Source: Polytrichum commune
Taxonomy: Eukaryota > Streptophyta > Polytrichopsida > Polytrichales > Polytrichaceae
Length of the DNA stretch: 64,000 nucleotides
NCBI GenBank assembly: GCA_950295325.1
Contig: OX485803.1
Coordinates: 37,711,554 to 37,775,553, forward strand
Reading direction: 5' to 3'
In this document: positions 10,301 to 22,356 of the stretch, one piece after another
Layout of the letters: each line of letters begins with the position of its first letter
Position numbering within the stretch: the first letter of the stretch is position 1
Made by a program: the position numbers and the translations under genes
The notes under the pieces: generated by a model
The model's database searches: none
The model's input: the letters and a program-made list of their open reading frames with translations, nothing else
What the model was told of the DNA's origin: nothing

Positions 10301-13080
10301 GAAACTCAAACATGGCCCTTGAAAATCCATATTTACCCATCCCAAATATGACACTGACCTAGAAATCAGAAACTCAAAAATGGCACTTGAAATCCACATT
10401 TCCCCACCCTCTCGGAACCGAGAGGGTGCCCCAGTCCATACAAATTCTCAAATATGACACTAGCCTAGAAATCAGAAAATCAAACATGGCACTTGAAAAC
10501 CCACATTTCAGCACCCTCTCGGAACCGAGAGGGTGCCCCAGTCCTTACAAATTCTCAAATATGACACTAGCCTAGAAATCAGAAACTCAAACATGGCACT
10601 TGAAAACCCACATTTCAGCACCCTCTCGGTTCCGAGAGGGTGCCCCAGTCCTTACAAATTCTGAAATATAACTCTAGCCTAGAAATCAGAAACTCAAACA
10701 TGGCACCTGAAATCCACATTTCTGCATCCTCTCCGTTCCGAGAGGGTGCCCCAGCCTTACAAATTCTGAACTATAACTCTACCCTAGAAATCAGAAATTC
10801 AAACATGGCACTTCAAAGCCCACATTTCTGCACCCTCTCGAAACCGAGAGGGTGCCCCAGTCATTACAAATTCTCAAATATCATTTTCTCCTAGAAATCA
10901 GAAACTCAAAAATGGCCCATGAAATCCACATTTCTGCACCCTCTCGGAACCGAGAGGGTGCCCCAGTCCATACAAATTTTCAAATATAAGAGTAGCCTAG
11001 AAATCAGAAACTCAAACATGGCCCTTGAAAATCCAGATTTCCCCACCCTAACCACTAGCCTAGAAATCAAAAACTCAAACATGGCCCTTTGTAAAACCAC
11101 ATTTCTGCACCCTCTCGGTTCCGAGAGGGTGCCCCAGCCTTACAAATTCACAAATATGACACTAGCCTAGAAATCAGAAACTCAAACATGGCCCTTGAAA
11201 ATCCAGATTCCCCCACCTTCAACACTAGCCTAGAAATCCGAAACTCAAACATGGCCATTTGAAAAACCACATTTCTACATCCTCTCGGAACCGAGAGGGT
11301 GCCCTAGTCCTTACAAATTCTGAAATATAACTCTAGCCTAGAAATAAGAAACTGAAATAGAGAAAGGAATAAACGGAGGGAAAAATATTGTAGATGAACC
11401 TGAGCCCAAAATGAAGCTTTGTTGAGCCAGTTTTCAAGGACTTTCTCCCTAAGAGGGAGAGCCGATGGAAATCTATTCTTATCTTTGACTTCTGCAGGGG
11501 AGTTCCACCAACGAAGCCACTTGGCCTTGAAGTGGGGATCCACATGTGCGGTGGCCACCTTTTGAAGTTTTTCGATTGTCATATCAGTGACGAGGAAGGT
11601 GGAGAAATGACGGTCAATCTGCCACATACAAGAGTGATAAGTAAGAAAGAAATATCAAGCACGAGAGGATTTATAGGAGAATGAAAAACTAAATGAAAAT
11701 ACAAAGATAGTAGAGGCACCTCGTTGAAGAAATCATCACCGTTGTCCTTGTGGGCAACGGAAATGAACTTCTCAAAGTTCCGAGAACGAATGCTTTTGAT
11801 CAACCTATCCTGGGCTTTTGTCATAGCATCCCAAATTTCTGGCGCTGATCTGAGAGCCTCGGGAGTGGCCTCATGGTATAACCTTGCCGCCGTATCAGCC
11901 GCGTTGGATATCTCCCTCTGAATCAAACAAAAAGAAGGATAAGGAACGCACATAAACATGGGAGAAGCAAAGTCAAAGAAAATTTACACAAAATTTACCT
12001 TGTATAAGAATTTGACGAAGACGTCTAATATAAGGGGATACCAAGTAGGATTCTTCTCCATCTTGGACTCACACATCTTGTAGTCAGCAACGAAAAGGAG
12101 GTCTTTAAACTCCTCTAGCCTCATCTTCCCAAACGTCCGAATGCGAAGTAACTTGGCGGGCAGGTTGTCCTTAACATGATCATGCTCCGTGGACCTAAAC
12201 AAAGAAAATGTTAGGGGGAAAAATGCGAAAAAACAAAAGACAAGCACAACAACATAAAATGTCAAACTCACCAGTTGATGTCATTCATAGCATTAAGGAA
12301 GAGGGCCGTGCAATTCCTTGGATCCACCACAATACAATCAGCAGAGATATGCCAATCTTTGTCCATCGGGTGATGATTGTTGATGTGCCTCCACCAAGCT
12401 GTCAACCGATGGTTCCCCTCCCACACGTAGAACATTTTGTCAACAAAGTTAGCAAGGTCAGAGTCTCTTTGGAGAATGGCATCAAACTCTGCATTGGCCT
12501 CATGCCATAATGAACTCCAGGAGGCCTTGATGTCATCGGAGACATGAAGGACCTCATCGAGGTTGTTGAATGGAGAGACGTACATAGCTCGGTCACCATC
12601 ACGATAACCCATCACGAACTCATTCTCCAAACGAGCAACATCAACGTCGTTGATGGGTTGAACTAGAGGAAGACAACGCAAGCGACACAATGGAATAGAG
12701 AAACGAGACTTCCCGAGAGGTTTGAATCGAACCCGCTGAATCACGGTGTTCGAGTCTTGATTCTGCGATCTCCGAATCAATAGCTCAGTCTCATCCGGAT
12801 TTGACTCAGCTAGAGGTCGAAGGCAGTCGGATACAATCGGAACATCAATCTACAAAAAAAATGCAAAGCATAAGAAGATAACACAAAAACCAAACATACA
12901 AGAATCTGAATTAAACATTGATACAACAAAAAAATACCAACAAAAGCTCAACGAATTAAACACCTCTCCCTGTGAGATGTCATCAAGAGCCCCAATGAGA
13001 GCCACAGGAGGCGACAATGGAACATCGACATCTTCCATTGAATGCACAAGTGATACAGGAAGAGCCAAAGCCTGCGATGC
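7378..13080 (-). CDS. Gene A: ParB-like plus methyltransferase-like protein, 11 exons (5' exon missing)
   Basis: The exons in transcript order are 12964-13080, 12272-12849, 11999-12194, 11720-11917, 11400-11618, 9552-9793, 8773-9460, 8341-8676, 7999-8251, 7698-7896 and 7378-7600. All junctions are GT-AG and every phase agrees, giving about 1080 residues. The order is: a ParB-like segment ending in VWEGNHRLTAWWRHINNHH; a helical region with WLRWWNSP and LNKASFWAQ; a Ser/Pro-rich linker with KPKAPKEKG; then a methyltransferase-like part. In that part LLFVDIPENLPVP sits where motif IV (DPPY) belongs, IPWRGAREK lies before motif I, and DWQCGGSITACR matches motif I across an intron. Beta-class N4C/N6A methyltransferases have this order. 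DPPY is lost, so catalysis is doubtful. A first coding exon must lie upstream, perhaps beyond the repeat array. It is the only family copy here without a visible break. Its function is not known to me. Confidence 0.75.
9850..11340 (+). repeat. Hairpin tandem array, block 1 (inside an intron of gene A)
   Basis: About 14 units of roughly 107 bases. Each carries ACCCTCTCGG-NN-CCGAGAGGGT, followed by GCCCCAGTCCTTACAAATTC, CTAGAAATCAGAAACTCAAA and CATGGCACTTGAAA blocks. It fills the intron between exons 9552-9793 and 11400-11618; the same intron of paralogue C is about 100 bases once its gypsy element is set aside. The many short frames across it are artefacts of the period. Confidence 0.9.
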
Positions 13081-13144
13081 CTGCATACACAAAATACACC
13101 TTAAGGAACCAGACTTGAATTTGAAAACATCAAACCCGCCCTCA

Positions 13145-16100
13145 TAATACCGACATTCCCCACCCTTTCAGAACCGAGAGGGTGCCCCAGTCCTTACAAA
13201 TTCTAAAATATAACTCTAGCCTAGAAATCAGAAACTCAAACATGGCACTTGAAATCCACATTTCCCCACCCTCTCCGAACCGAGAGGGTGCCCCAACCTT
13301 ACAAATTCTGAAATATCACTTTCTCCTAGAAATCAGAAACTCAAACATGACACTTGAAATCCACATTTCCCCACCCTCTGGGAACCGAGAGGGTGCCCCA
13401 GTCCTTACAAATTCTCAAATATAACTCTAGCCTAGAAATCAAAAACTCAAACATGGAACTTGAAATCCACATCTCCCCACCCTCTCGGAACCGAGAGGGT
13501 GCCCCAGTCCTTACAAATTCTCAAATATAACTCTAGCCTAGAAATCAAAAACTCAAACATGGCACCAGAAATTCCATATTGCCCCACCCTCTCGGTTCCG
13601 AGAGGGTGCCCCAACCTTACAAATTCTGAAATATCACTTTCTCCTAGAAATCAGAAATTCAAACATGGCACTTGAAATCCACATTTCCCCACCCTCTCGG
13701 AACCAAGAGGGTGCCCTAGTCCTTACAAATTCTCAAATATAACTCTAGCCTAGAAATCAAAAACTCAAACATGGCACCAGAAATTCCATATTGCCCCACC
13801 CTCTCGGTTCCGAGAGGGTGCCCCAACCTTACAAATTCTGAAATATCACTTTCTCCTAGAAATCAGAAACTCAAACATGGCACTTGATATCCACATTTCC
13901 CCACCCTCTCGGAACCAAGAGGGTGCCCTAGTCCTTACAAATTCTCAAATATAACTCTAGCCTATAAATCAAAAACTCAAACATGGCACCAGAAATTCCA
14001 TATTGCCCCATCCTCTCGGTTCCGAGAGGGTGCCCCAACCTTACAAATTCTGAAATATCACTTTCTCCTAGAAATCAGATACTCAAACATGGCACTTGAA
14101 ATCCACATTTCCCCACCCTCTCGGAACCGAGAGGGTGCCCCAGTCCTTACAAATTCTCAAATATAACTCTAGCCTAGAAATCAGAAACTCAAACATGGCA
14201 CTTGAAATCCACATTTCCCCACCCTCTCTGAACCGAGAGGGTGCCCCAACCTTACAAATTCTGAAATATCACTTTCTCCTAGAAATCAGAAACTCAAACA
14301 TGGCACTTGAAATCCACACTTCCCCACCCTGTTGGAACCGAGAGGGTGCCCCAGTTCTAACAAATTCTGAAATAAAACTCTAGCCTAGAAATCAGAAACT
14401 CAAACATGGCACTTGAAATCCACATTTCCCCACCCTCTTGGAACTGAGAGGGTGCCCCAGTCCTTACAAATTCTCAAATGTGACACTAGCCTAGAAATCA
14501 GAAACTCAAACATGGCACTTGAAATCCACATTTCCCCACCCTGTCGGAACCGAGAGGGTGCCCCAGCCTTACAAATTCTCAAATATCACTTTCTCCTAGA
14601 AATCAGAAACTCGAACATGGCCCTTTGTAAAACCACATTTCTTCACCCTCTCGGAACCGAGAGGGTGCCACAGCCTTACAAATTCTTAAATATAACTCTA
14701 GCCTAGAAATCAAAAACTCAAACATGGCACCAAAAATTCCATATTGCCCCACCCTCTCGGCTCCGAGAGGGTGCCCCAATCCTTACAAATTCTAAAATAT
14801 AACTCTAGCCTAGAAATCAGAAACTCAAACATGGCACTTCAAATCCACATTTCCCCACCCTCTCGGAACCGAGAGGGTGCCCTAGTTCTAACAAATTCTC
14901 AAATATAACTCTAGCCTAGAAATCAGAAATTCAAACATGGCACTTGAAATCCACATTTCCCCACCCTCTCGGAACCGAGAGGGTGCCCCAACCTTACAAA
15001 TTCTGAAATATCACTTTCTCCTAGAAATCAGAAACTCAAACATGGCACTTGAAATCCACACTTCCCCACCCTGTTGGAACCGAGAGGGTGCCCCAGTTCT
15101 AACAAATTCTGAAATCTAACTCTAGCCTAGAAATCAGAAACTCAAACATGGCACTTGAAATCCACATTTCCCCACCCTCTTGGAACTGAGAGGGTGCCCC
15201 AGTCCTTACAAATTCTCAAATGTGACACTAGCCTAGAAATCAGAAACTCAAACATGGCACTTGAAATCCACATTTCCCCACCCTGTCGGAACCGAGAGGG
15301 TCCCCCAGCCTTACAAATTCTCAAATATCACTTTCTCCTAGAAATCAGAAACTCGAACATGGCCCTTTGTAAAACCACATTTCTTCACCCTCTCGGAACC
15401 GAGAGGGTGCCACAGCCTTACAAATTCTTAAATATAACTCTAGCCTAGAAATCAAAAACTCAAACATGGCACCAAAAATTCCATATTGCCCCACCCTCTC
15501 GGCTCCGAGAGGGTGCCCCAATCCTTACAAATTCTAAAATATAACTCTAGCCTAGAAATCAGAAACTCAAACATGGCACTTCAAATCCACATTTCCCCAC
15601 CCTCTCGGAACCGAGAGGGTGCCCTAGTTCTAACAAATTCTCAAATATAACTCTAGCCTAGAAATCAGAAATTCAAACATGGCACTTGAAATCCACATTT
15701 CCCCACCCTCTCGGAACCGAGAGGGTGCCCCAACCTTACAAATTCTGAAATATCACTTTCTCCTAGAAATCAGAAACTCAAACATGGCACTTGAAATCCA
15801 CGCTTCCCCACCCTCTCGGAACCAAGAGGGTGCCCCAGTCCTTACAAATTTTGAAATATAACTCTAGCCTAGAAATCAGAAACTCAAACATGGCACCTGA
15901 AAATCCACATTTCCCCACCATCTCGGAACCGAGAGGGTGCCCCAGTCCTTACAAATTCTGAAATATAACTCTAGCCTAGAAATGAGAAACTCAAACATGG
16001 CACCTGAAAATCCATATTTCCCCACCCTCTCGGCACCGAGAGGGTGCCCCAACCTTACAAATTCTCAAATATAACTCTAGCCTAGAAATCAAAAAATCAA

Positions 16101-16743
16101 ACATGGCACCTGAAATTCCATATTGCCCCAGCCCTTACAAATTCTCAAATATGACACTAGCCTACAAAATCAGAAACTCAAACATGACACTTGGAAACCC
16201 ATATTTCCCCACCCTCTCGGAACCAAGAGGGTGCCCCAGTCCTTACAAATTCTCAAATATCACATTCTCCTAGAAATCAGAAACTCAAACATGGCAATTG
16301 AAATCCACATTTCCCAACCCTTTCGGAACCGAGAGGGTGCCCCAGTCCTTACAAATTCTGAAATATAACTCTAGCCTACAAAATCAGAAACTCAAACATG
16401 GCACTTGAAATCCATATTTCCCCACCCTCTCGGGACCGAGAGGGTGCCCCAGTCCTTACAAATTCTCAAATATGACATTCTCCTTGAAATCAGAAACTCA
16501 AACATGACACTTGAAATCCACATTTCCCCACCCTCTCGGAACCGAGAAGGTGCCCCAGCCTTACAAATTCTCAAATATGGCGCTAGCCTAGAAATCAGAA
16601 ACTCAAACATGACACTTGAGAACCCATATTTCCCCACCCTCTCGGAACCGAGAGGGTGCCCCACTCCTTACAAATTCCCAAATATCACATTCTGCTAGAA
16701 ATCAGAAACTCAAACATGGCACTTGAAAGTCACATTTTCCCAC
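13145..16743 (+). repeat. Hairpin tandem array, block 2
   Basis: About 33 units of the same ~107-base hairpin repeat, directly upstream of the first visible exon of gene A. Centres vary (AA, TT, CT, CA, GA) while the nine-base arms are mostly conserved. The block is interrupted at 16744 by a small DNA transposon and resumes at 17241. Confidence 0.9.
14160..15780 (+). repeat. Higher-order duplication of 742 bases within the hairpin array
   Basis: Unit variants such as CCCTGTTGGAACCG, CCCTCTTGGAACTGAG and CCCTCTCGGCTCCGAG recur in the same order exactly 742 bases apart (for example 14701 and 15443). About seven units were therefore duplicated together, recently enough for few differences to be visible. 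Confidence 0.75.
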
Positions 16744-17240
16744 CACGGGTAGATCACTCTAAGGCATTTTTGTGCACCACGTGCGGCTGGGGGTTATTTG
16801 TTTTGGGGCTATTTACCTTCGAGGGTTGAATTAAAGCCTCCCTATAATTACTTCAATTTCAAAAATGGCCCATTTGTTTGCACCCTTTCGTTACTTATAT
16901 TTTCCAAGTCATTGCAAATTTTTGTACTCTATATTCCTTTTAATTCATTTTTGGACAGATGGAAATCCCAATTATTATCCATCCCCGTGAGTCCTAAACC
17001 CATTTATATACCATACTAAACATACCTTCTAGGATCCTTATCTTCAGCCCCTATATTAATTTTACAAAAAATAATGGCCCACGTTTTATGTCCATCTAAC
17101 TTACTTATAATGGGATTGTCTACATTTAATGGCCCTTTCATTATTTGGAATTCCTTTATAATTTTTATTTCAAATGATTTTAATCCTCTCTATATTATGC
17201 CGCACGTCGTTTTTTAAATGCACTAAGTGATCTACCCGTG
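16744..17240. mobile_element. Small non-autonomous DNA transposon, 497 bases, TIR CACGGGTAGATCACT
   Basis: Perfect 15-base terminal inverted repeats bound an AT-rich interior without coding frames. Flanks are TTTCCCAC (16736-16743) and TTCCCCAC (17241-17248), an 8-base target duplication with one mismatch. It interrupts the hairpin array. Terminal repeats and the inner block GCCGCACGTCGTTTT resemble the element at 22357-23133, so both are one family. An 8-base duplication suggests hAT or another 8-bp-TSD superfamily. Confidence 0.8.
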
Positions 17241-18625
17241 TTCCCCACCCACTTGGAACCGAGAGGGTGCCCCAGTCATTACAAATTCTCAAATATGACA
17301 CTCTCCTAGAAATCAAAAAATCTAACATGGCACCTGAAATTCCATATTGCCCCACCCTCTCGGTTCCGAGAGGGTGCCCCAGTCCTTACAAGTTCTCAAA
17401 TATGACACTAGCCTACAAAATCAGAAACTTAAACATGACACTTGAGAACCCATATTTCCCCACCCTTACCGTTCCGAGAGGGAGCCCCAGTCCTTACAAA
17501 TTCTCAAATATAACTCTAGCCTAGAAATCAAAAAATCAAACATGGCACCTGAATTCCATATTGCCCCACCCTCTCGGTTCGGAGAGGGTGCCCCAGTCCT
17601 TACAAATTCTCAAATATCACATTCTCCTTGAAATCAGAAACTCAAACATGACACTTGAGAACTCATATTTCCCCACCGAGAGGGTGCCCTAGTCCTTACA
17701 AATTCTCAAATATCACATTCTCTTAGAAATCAGAAACTCAAACATGGCACCTCAAAATCCATATTTCCCCACCCTCTCGGAACTGAGAGGGTGCCCCAGT
17801 CCTTACAAATTCTCAAATATCACATTCTCCTAGAAATCAGAAACTCAAACATGGCAATTGAAATCCACATTTCCCAACCCTTTCGGAACCGAGAGGGTGC
17901 CCCAGTCCTTACAAATTCTGAAATATAACTCTAGCCTACAAAATCAGAAACTCAAACATGGCACTTGAAATCCATATTTCCCCACCCTCTCGGAACCGAG
18001 AGAGTGCCACAGTCCTTACAAATTCTCAAATATGGCACTAGCCTAGAAATCACAAACTCAAACATGGCACTTGAAATCCACATTTCCCCACCCTCTCGGA
18101 ACCGAGAGGGTGCCCCAGCTTTACAAATTCTCAAATATGACATTCTCCTTGAAATCAGAAACTCAAACATGGCACTTGAAATCCACATTTCCTCACCCTC
18201 TCGGAACCGAGAGGGTGCCCCACTCCTTACAAGCTCTCAAATATGACACTAGCCTACAAAATCAGAAACTCAAACATGGCACGTGAAATCCACATTTCCC
18301 CACCCTCTCGGAACCGAGAGGGTACCCCAACCTTACAAATTCTCAAATATAACTCTAGCCTAGAAATCAAAAACTCAAACATGGCACCTGAAAGTCCATA
18401 TTGCCCCACCCTCCCGGTTCCGAGAGGGTGCCCCAGTCATTACAAATTCTCAAATATGACACTCTCCTAGAAATCAGAATCTCAAACATGGCACTTCAAA
18501 TCCGTTCCGAGAGGGTCCCCTAGCCCTACAAATTCTAAAATATAACTCTACCCTAGAAATCATAAATTCAAACATGGCCCTTGAAATCCACATTTCTGCA
18601 CCCTCTCCGTTCCGAGAGGGTGCCC
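17241..18625 (+). repeat. Hairpin tandem array, block 3
   Basis: About 13 further units of the ~107-base hairpin repeat. The segment near 17821-18000 repeats that near 16261-16440 almost exactly (offset 1560 bases), so the array was also duplicated at a larger scale around the transposon. Confidence 0.88.
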
Positions 18626-19310
18626 CAGCCAACGACGCTACCGTGTGAGCGGTGGGACGCGAGCGGTGAGTGGTGAGCAGAAAAAAGTCAACGCTTTCCA
18701 ATTATAGTAATAAAATTTCCAAATTTAGAATCCATAAATAGAAGAAAAAATTGTGGGACCTCTTTTTTTAGTAAAAATGATGGACCTATTTCCGTGGAAA
18801 TTTTGAGGGATTTAAGGACAGAGACTTGGTTTTAGGGTACCTTTCAGAGAGACTAGTTCACATGATTTACTTAAACCAGGGAACTTTTGACTGTCCATAT
18901 TATGGTGAGAGCCGCTTAATTATAGGCTATGGTCACAACGTAAGAGAAAATTCTAAGTCATAAAATTAAAGCATTCAAGCATTAAAGCAAAGAAGCAAAA
19001 CTCGTACCATTCAATAACATCTAAAACTACTATTGAAAGGAGAGACCCATAAATATTTAGAAACCTTTATAGATATTTAAAAATGATTACAATTCACATC
19101 ATGTAGATAATAATAGGTCTGAAATATCAGCGATATTTTTGGAATACGTGCACTCATACTATAGTATATTCAACGCAATAATACTTAGCGACAAATTATA
19201 AATTAGGAGGCAGCCTAGCTCCTATAGGTATCCACGCTAAGGTCCCACATGCTTCATGATGCCACTTTCGAGGAGGTGCTTCACTTCATTGAAACTAAGA
19301 CTCGGAGCAT
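18626..19310. other. AT-rich stretch with no gene seen
   Basis: It starts with a short GAGCGGTGAG-rich piece (about 18646-18682), reminiscent of the GAGCGGAGAG repeat, followed by AT-rich sequence. The missing first exon of gene A could lie here but I could not identify it. Confidence 0.4.
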
Positions 19311-20397
19311 TGTCACCAAAAATTTCCCACCCTTCGATTTCGTCCTAGCCCGAGTGGAAAAGTTATAATGACACATAGAAAATCCTCCCTCGGTAATTCA
19401 ATAAACATCATAAGTCAAAAACATCATAAGTCAAAAACTATAAGAGTGTGTCATTATTTTTTTGGAAGTTTGGATATAGTCTCGGTTTTTTGGCTCTCAA
19501 AAATTCATATGAAGTCCAAAAAAATGAGTTCTTGGTATCCATGGATAGGTAATGAAGTCCTCTACATGAATATGCAATAATATTTCTACTGCCACAAAGT
19601 ATATGGTCGCAATTCTACGCTGTTCTCTTTGAATCTGCACTTTTTCACTAGTTTTTGGAAGTTTGGACATAGTCTCGGTTTTTTGGCTCTCAAAAATTCG
19701 TATGAAGTCCAACAAAACTAAATGCTCCAATAAGAGACTTTGCACATCCGCATAAGTATAAGGCTAATCGATGTAAATTCAAGTTCTCAAACAAAGCCAT
19801 AAATTGAACTTTAAATCATTCACGCCCAACTATTACTAACAAGAGGTCAAGCCCTCTTCAAGGCCAACTAGCCTTGGCTCCTAACCTTACACACATGCAC
19901 ACACACGTGTTCCTATCTTGCTTCGCACGCACCCACACTTATAATACGTGGGGTGCCAAGGAGTACGAAAGAAAGAGAGGATGAGTGAGGGAAGAACGAG
20001 GTCCTAAATAGCAAAGAGGAGGAGAGGGCATGAGGTAAGGATAGGGTGAGAGGATTAGAGCCTCCAATCACAACCTCTTAACCTTCTCCTTCTAAGTAGG
20101 GACTCATCCCATCCATAAGGCTCTTCCATTCCTAAACCAACAAGGTGGATCCTAATGTGGGCATTTAACCCGCGGATCCCCTCTCGCCTCACCTTACTCC
20201 ATACTCACCTAGTTAAGGCATTACCTCATTGAACTTAAACCTTGAGGCAATCACACAACGCCCTCTAATGTCTAAACTTAAACCACACCACACTTCACTC
20301 TTTTTATATTTTTGTGAATAATTAATAACCGTTAAAACATAACTTCTAATGGTCTCAAAGACTTAAGAACACATGTGGGCACCATTTTGGGCTCACA
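19311..20397 (+). mobile_element. LTR-like element, copy 3 (shorter)
   Basis: The start TGTCACCAAAAATTTCCCAC and the following TTTCGTCCTAGCCCGAGTGG align with the 5' ends at 1241 and 5479. The tail from about 19975 to the terminal ATTTTGGGCTCACA aligns with the tails ending at 2779 and 7137. It lacks the internal minisatellite. The terminal CACA is followed immediately by a hairpin unit at 20398. No matching target duplication was found. Confidence 0.55.
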
Positions 20398-20955
20398 ACC
20401 CTCTCGGAACCGAGAGGGTCAATGTTGGGATAGTATGGACCAGATTTTTACAACTATGATGTGCCTTGTGTATGTGAATGTATGTGGACTAGGTGAGTAC
20501 TTACGTTTAAAATTTTTGTGTATGCATGAGAGTGATACCCTTTCGGGTGTAGGTTGTGATAGTAAGGACCAGATTTTCACAACTATTATGTGCCTTGTAT
20601 ATGTGCATGTATGTGTATTACGTAGGTACTTAGGTTGAAAACGTTTGTGTATCCATGACAGTGAGACCCTCTCGGAACCGAGAGGATCAAGGTGGGGATA
20701 GTATGGATAGTATTCATTTTTACATGAATGTATGTGGATTAGGTAGGTAATTAGGTAATTAGGTAATTAGGTAGGTAGGTAGGTAATTTTGTCAAGTTGA
20801 GTGGTTGGACTACTTATGGACCCTCTCGGTTTCGAGAGGTTCCAGTCGTTGGGGGTTTCATCCAGTGGTCCAGTGGTTGGGGGTTTCTTTTTGGGGTTCA
20901 TATTTGTCAAGGGGTTCGACTATTTGGGAACCCTCTCGGTTCCGAGAGGATCCAC
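20398..20955 (+). repeat. Scattered CCCTCTCGG/CCGAGAGG hairpins and a ~135-base two-copy repeat
   Basis: Palindromes with the same core as the array lie near 20398-20419, 20666-20687, 20820-20840 and 20930-20950, here without the array's spacer sequence. Between the first two, a block with GGACCAGATTTTTACAACTA and ATGTGCCTTGT is repeated at 20440 and 20570. Open frames across it do not look like proteins. Confidence 0.7.
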
Positions 20956-21388
20956 GGGTATGGGGTTCATCCCAGATTTTTGCATGTGGCATTATAGCCA
21001 TAATGTTATATATTGCATCCTCTGTCATTATGTGCAATATTAGTTAAGATCCCCTAGTTAAGTTCAGATTCATCCCATTAATGTAATGCATTGAATGCAT
21101 ATCTCCTTCCAATTATGGTCACATCCCCGTGCACCCTTTTCACATTGTGCCGCTCCAAGCACATGCTCTCCTATTTAGGCATGTAAGACTTTCAAGCCCA
21201 AGCATTGTGCTACTCCAACCTTTTGAGTGCTCGGACTCTCAACTCCATTTCTACCAGATTGTCAACCTTGTTTCAGGTGAATGCTCTCACTTCCGATGGC
21301 CCTAGATGTGTAGTCCTTATTCTTAAGTTGGATTCAGGTGTTGATTCGGTTAGGATTTTTGGATGCTCTCACTTCTAATGGCCCAAAA
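20956..21388. other. Short stretch with no gene seen
   Basis: AT-rich sequence. ATGCTCTCACTTC(C/T) occurs twice (near 21280 and 21364) just before the 48-base minisatellite. It may be the 5' leader of a transcript reaching the plus-strand frame at 24366, but nothing proves transcription. Confidence 0.3.
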
Positions 21389-22356
21389 ATTTCAGATTCT
21401 ATGCTCTTGTTTTTGAGGTTAAGCCCTTGGCCAAAAATTTCAGATTGTAGGCTCTTGTTTGTGAGGTTAAGTCCTTGGCCAAACATATCAGATTAGTGGC
21501 TCTTGTGTGTGAGGTTAAGGCATTGGCCAAAAATTTGTGATTGTTAGCTCTTGTATATGGGGTTGAGGCCTTGGCCAAGAATTTCAGATTGTTGGCTCTT
21601 GTATATGAGGTTAAGGCCTTGGCCAAAAATTTCAGATTGTAGGCTCTTGTTTGTGAGGTTAAGTCCTTGGCCAAACATATCAGATTAGTGGCTCTTGTGT
21701 GTGAGGTTAAGGCATTGGCCAAAAAGTTGTGATTGTTAGCTCTTGTATATGGGGTTGAGGCCTTGGCCAAATATTTCAAATTGTTGGCTCTTGTGTGTGA
21801 GGTTAAGCCCTTGCCCAAAAATTTCAGATTCTATGGTCTTGTATGTGAGGTTAAGGCCTTGGCCAAAAATTTCAGATTGTAGGCTCTTGTTTGTGAGGTT
21901 AAGTCCTTGCCAAACATATCAGATTAGTGGCTCTTGTGTGTGAGGTTAAGGCATTGGCCAAAAAGTTGTGATTGTTAGCTCTTGTATATGGGGTTGAAGC
22001 CTTGGCCAAAAATTTGTGATTGTAGCCTCTTGTATGTGAGGTTAAGGCCTTGGCCAAAAATTTCAGATTGTAGGCTCTTGTTTGTGAGGTTAAGTCCTTG
22101 GCCAAACATATCAGATTAGTGGCTCTTGTGTGTGAGGTTAAGGCATTGGCCAAAAAGTTGTGATTGTTAGCTCTTGTATATGGGGTTGAAGCCTTGGCCA
22201 AAAATTTGTGATTGTAGCCTCTTGTATGTGAGGTTAATGCCTTGGCCAAACATATCAGATTAGTGGCTCTTGTGTGTGAGGTTAAGCCCTTGCCCAAAAA
22301 TTTCAGATTGTTAGCTCTTGTATATGGTGTTGAGGCCTTGGCCAAAAATTTCAGAT
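21389..22356 (+). repeat. 48-base minisatellite, left block
   Basis: About 20 units of 48 bases with TGTGAGGTTAAGGCCTTGGC, CAAAAATTTCAGATTG and GGCTCTTG blocks. As 48 is a multiple of three the opposite strand stays open for long stretches (16-residue repeats such as LTSHTRANNLKFLAKA), but no non-repetitive coding sequence joins them. Confidence 0.9.

Noticed and set aside
9850-18625. CRISPR-like array of palindromic repeats
   Set aside because: The whole ~107-base unit is repeated, not a short repeat with unique spacers. There are no cas genes and the DNA is nuclear plant.
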